Source of the DNA: Candidatus Bathyarchaeota archaeon CG07_land_8_20_14_0_80_47_9
GTDB taxonomy: Archaea > Thermoproteota > Bathyarchaeia > Bathyarchaeales > Bathycorpusculaceae
Reading direction: 5' to 3'
Length of the DNA: 7,532 nucleotides
NCBI GenBank assembly: GCA_002779555.1
Contig: PEWI01000150.1
Coordinates: 3,467 to 10,998, forward strand
Below the pieces are notes generated by a model. It saw nothing but the letters and a program-made list of their open reading frames with translations, was not told where the DNA came from and did no database searches. Shown here in pieces: positions 6,465-7,532 of this stretch. Within the stretch, counting starts at the first letter, position 1, and the number at the start of each line of letters is the position of its first letter. The position numbers and the translations under genes are program-made.

Positions 6465-6472
6465 CATATATG
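6465..6472 (+). promoter_or_regulatory. TATA-like box for the polyferredoxin-hdrA unit
   Basis: CATATATG in the AT-rich gap 6441-6545. It predicts transcription from about 6492-6497 and a leader near 50 bases. A second AT run, CTATATTTC (6489-6497), is a poorer candidate because it leaves a leader of only about 25-30 bases. Confidence 0.45.
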
Positions 6473-6511
6473 AAAGTGGAATATTAGGCTATATTTCAAC
6501 CATGGAGCTAC

Positions 6512-6528
6512 CACATCATAAAGATGTG
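6512..6528 (+). other. small perfect hairpin in the polyferredoxin leader
   Basis: CACATC, a five-base loop (ATAAA), then GATGTG forms a 6-bp stem. It sits 4 bases before the presumed ribosome site GGCGGT (6533-6538). It might influence initiation, but a stem this short can occur by chance and no U-run follows, so it is not called a terminator. Confidence 0.3.
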
Positions 6529-6545
6529 AATTGGCGGTTAATCGA

Positions 6546-7469
6546 ATGCCGTTAAAGACAACAAAAACAGATACAGCAAAAGCATTAACGTTAGAATGGG
6601 CCTTGCACGTAAAAAACTACAAGCTGACCCTTGACAAAAACCTCTGCGTAGGCTGTCAAATCTGCACTTTAGCTTGTCCAAAAGAGGCTATCAAACTTGA
6701 GAAACAGCCTAAAATTCAAGGGGAAAAGGCTAAGAAAGCCAAAATTGACGTTGATTTGGCAAAATGCAACTTTTGTGGAATATGCGACATACTATGCCCA
6801 TGCGGAGCAATAAAAGTAACAGTAAACGGAGAACATATCCTTTCAGTGGTTGAGAAGGAAAGTTTCCCACAATTGATCCGAGACATCCAAGTTGACACAA
6901 GCAAATGCCCCATAGACTGTGTGGAATGCGAAGAAGCATGCCCCTTAGATTTAATCAAGGTGACAAGGCTAACGGCTGATGGAAAAGTTGTTAAAAAAGT
7001 AACCAAAAAGAAGAGGGCGAAACTTCAAGTTAAAATTGATATTGAAAAAGAGCGTTGTCCATGTTGCAGAATCTGCGAATTCAAATGCCCTGAAGGCATC
7101 ATGCACGTGCGAAAATTTATTCACGGAAAAATCCTCATTCGCCCAGAAAAATGTCCTGAAGGCTGCACAGACTGCCTGGACGTATGCCCAATAACTGGAG
7201 CACTTTACCTTTCTGACGAAGATAAAAAAGTACACGTAAACGAAATATTTTGCATTTACTGCGGAGCGTGCAAAGTTGTTTGCCCCGCTGAGGAAGCCTT
7301 GGAACTTAAGCGAACCAAAATAAGCCACACGCCTATTCGTTCTGGAGCGTGGAACAAAGCGCTGGAAAAGTTAGCTTCACCGATTGAAATGACTAAGGAA
7401 TTGAAGGCTAAAGGTTCTTGGAAAGTGATGGAATCCGTAGAGAAGAGATTAGGATGGAAGGGAGAATAA
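6546..7469 (+). CDS. polyferredoxin with six 4Fe-4S cluster motifs, paired with HdrA
   Basis: A 307-residue iron-sulfur electron carrier. Six cysteine tetrads are visible, each ending in Cys-Pro: C34/37/40/44, C74/77/80/84, C121/125/128/132, C171/174/177/181, C203/207/210/214 and C236/239/242/246. Numbers 1, 2, 4 and 6 are classical CX2CX2CX3CP. Numbers 3 and 5 are CX3CX2CX3CP with an extra residue after the first Cys (CPIDC, CPEGC). Together they could hold six [4Fe-4S] clusters, as three ferredoxin-like pairs. Basic linkers (55-68 and 150-162) separate the pairs. Similar polyferredoxins pass electrons to Hdr, hydrogenase or formyl-methanofuran enzymes. No signal peptide or membrane helix is seen, so it is cytosolic. 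ATG at 6546 is preferred because GGCGGT (6533-6538) lies 7 bases upstream; TTG at 6531 is possible. The next gene, hdrA, begins one base after the stop, so they are surely cotranscribed. Confidence 0.92.
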   Translation: MPLKTTKTDTAKALTLEWALHVKNYKLTLDKNLCVGCQICTLACPKEAIKLEKQPKIQGEKAKKAKIDVDLAKCNFCGICDILCPCGAIKVTVNGEHILSVVEKESFPQLIRDIQVDTSKCPIDCVECEEACPLDLIKVTRLTADGKVVKKVTKKKRAKLQVKIDIEKERCPCCRICEFKCPEGIMHVRKFIHGKILIRPEKCPEGCTDCLDVCPITGALYLSDEDKKVHVNEIFCIYCGACKVVCPAEEALELKRTKISHTPIRSGAWNKALEKLASPIEMTKELKAKGSWKVMESVEKRLGWKGE

Positions 7470-7470
7470 C

Positions 7471-7532
7471 ATGGCAGAAAAGAACATTGAAGCCGAAGAG
7501 CCAAGGATAGGCGTTTTCATATGCCACTGCGG
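7471..7532 (+). CDS. hdrA: heterodisulfide reductase subunit A (HdrA), N-terminus only, cut by window end
   Basis: Twenty complete codons and two bases of the next are present. After a short acidic leader the reading RIGVFICHC plus the start of a Gly codon matches the N-terminal iron-sulfur motif of HdrA (RIGVFVCHCG), the FAD-containing subunit of CoB-CoM heterodisulfide reductase and of HdrA-like electron-bifurcating complexes. The ATG follows GGGAG (7460-7464) by 6 bases and the polyferredoxin stop by one. The short fragment cannot show whether this is a methanogenic Hdr, a fused HdrA-MvhD or a non-methanogen homologue. Confidence 0.8.
   Translation, partial: MAEKNIEAEEPRIGVFICHC

Noticed and set aside
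6531..6545. TTG at 6531 as the polyferredoxin start
   Set aside because: No good ribosome site precedes it, and GGCGGT at 6533-6538 lies inside it at a proper distance for ATG 6546. It cannot be fully excluded.

Overview
The window looks like a stretch of archaeal chromosome. It carries the C-terminus of an Nre-type DNA repair protein, a NucS/EndoMS nuclease, a six-motif polyferredoxin that runs into an HdrA start, GGTGA-type Shine-Dalgarno sites and TATA-like boxes about 25 bases before likely transcript starts. The polyferredoxin-HdrA pair and the overall style recall uncultured Bathyarchaeia-like lineages, but that placement is an inference.

Layout, left to right. (1) 1-441, plus strand: the last 146 residues of NreA, ending in a PCNA-binding (PIP) motif. 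(2) 438-2651, minus strand: a compact four-gene operon of two 2-TM microproteins, a 14-TM APC-superfamily permease and a third 2-TM microprotein, with gaps of 6, 3 and 6 bases. (3) 2652-2849: a divergent promoter region. (4) 2850-4430, plus strand: a 526-residue coiled-coil protein of unknown function with globular ends. (5) 4455-4993, minus strand: a family I inorganic pyrophosphatase gene carrying an early amber codon, a one-base frameshift and a late opal codon, apparently a pseudogene. (6) 5033-5854, minus strand: the mismatch endonuclease NucS with all catalytic residues. (7) 5880-6440, plus strand: a small SAM methyltransferase, divergent from nucS with only 25 bases between the start codons. 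(8) 6546-7469, plus strand: a polyferredoxin with six 4Fe-4S motifs, followed one base later by the first 20 codons of HdrA, cut by the window end.

The genes fall into three themes. NreA and NucS are both DNA-maintenance proteins and both end in a motif suited to the PCNA clamp. The permease operon is a transport unit with possible small accessory subunits. The polyferredoxin and HdrA form an electron-transfer module of the heterodisulfide-reductase type. Base composition drops from roughly half GC on the left to about 37% in the methyltransferase (hand count of three 60-base rows), so the right part may have a different history. The most striking observation is the triply damaged pyrophosphatase, which is easily mis-annotated as a short intact gene. 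The least understood loci are the permease with its microproteins and the coiled-coil protein.
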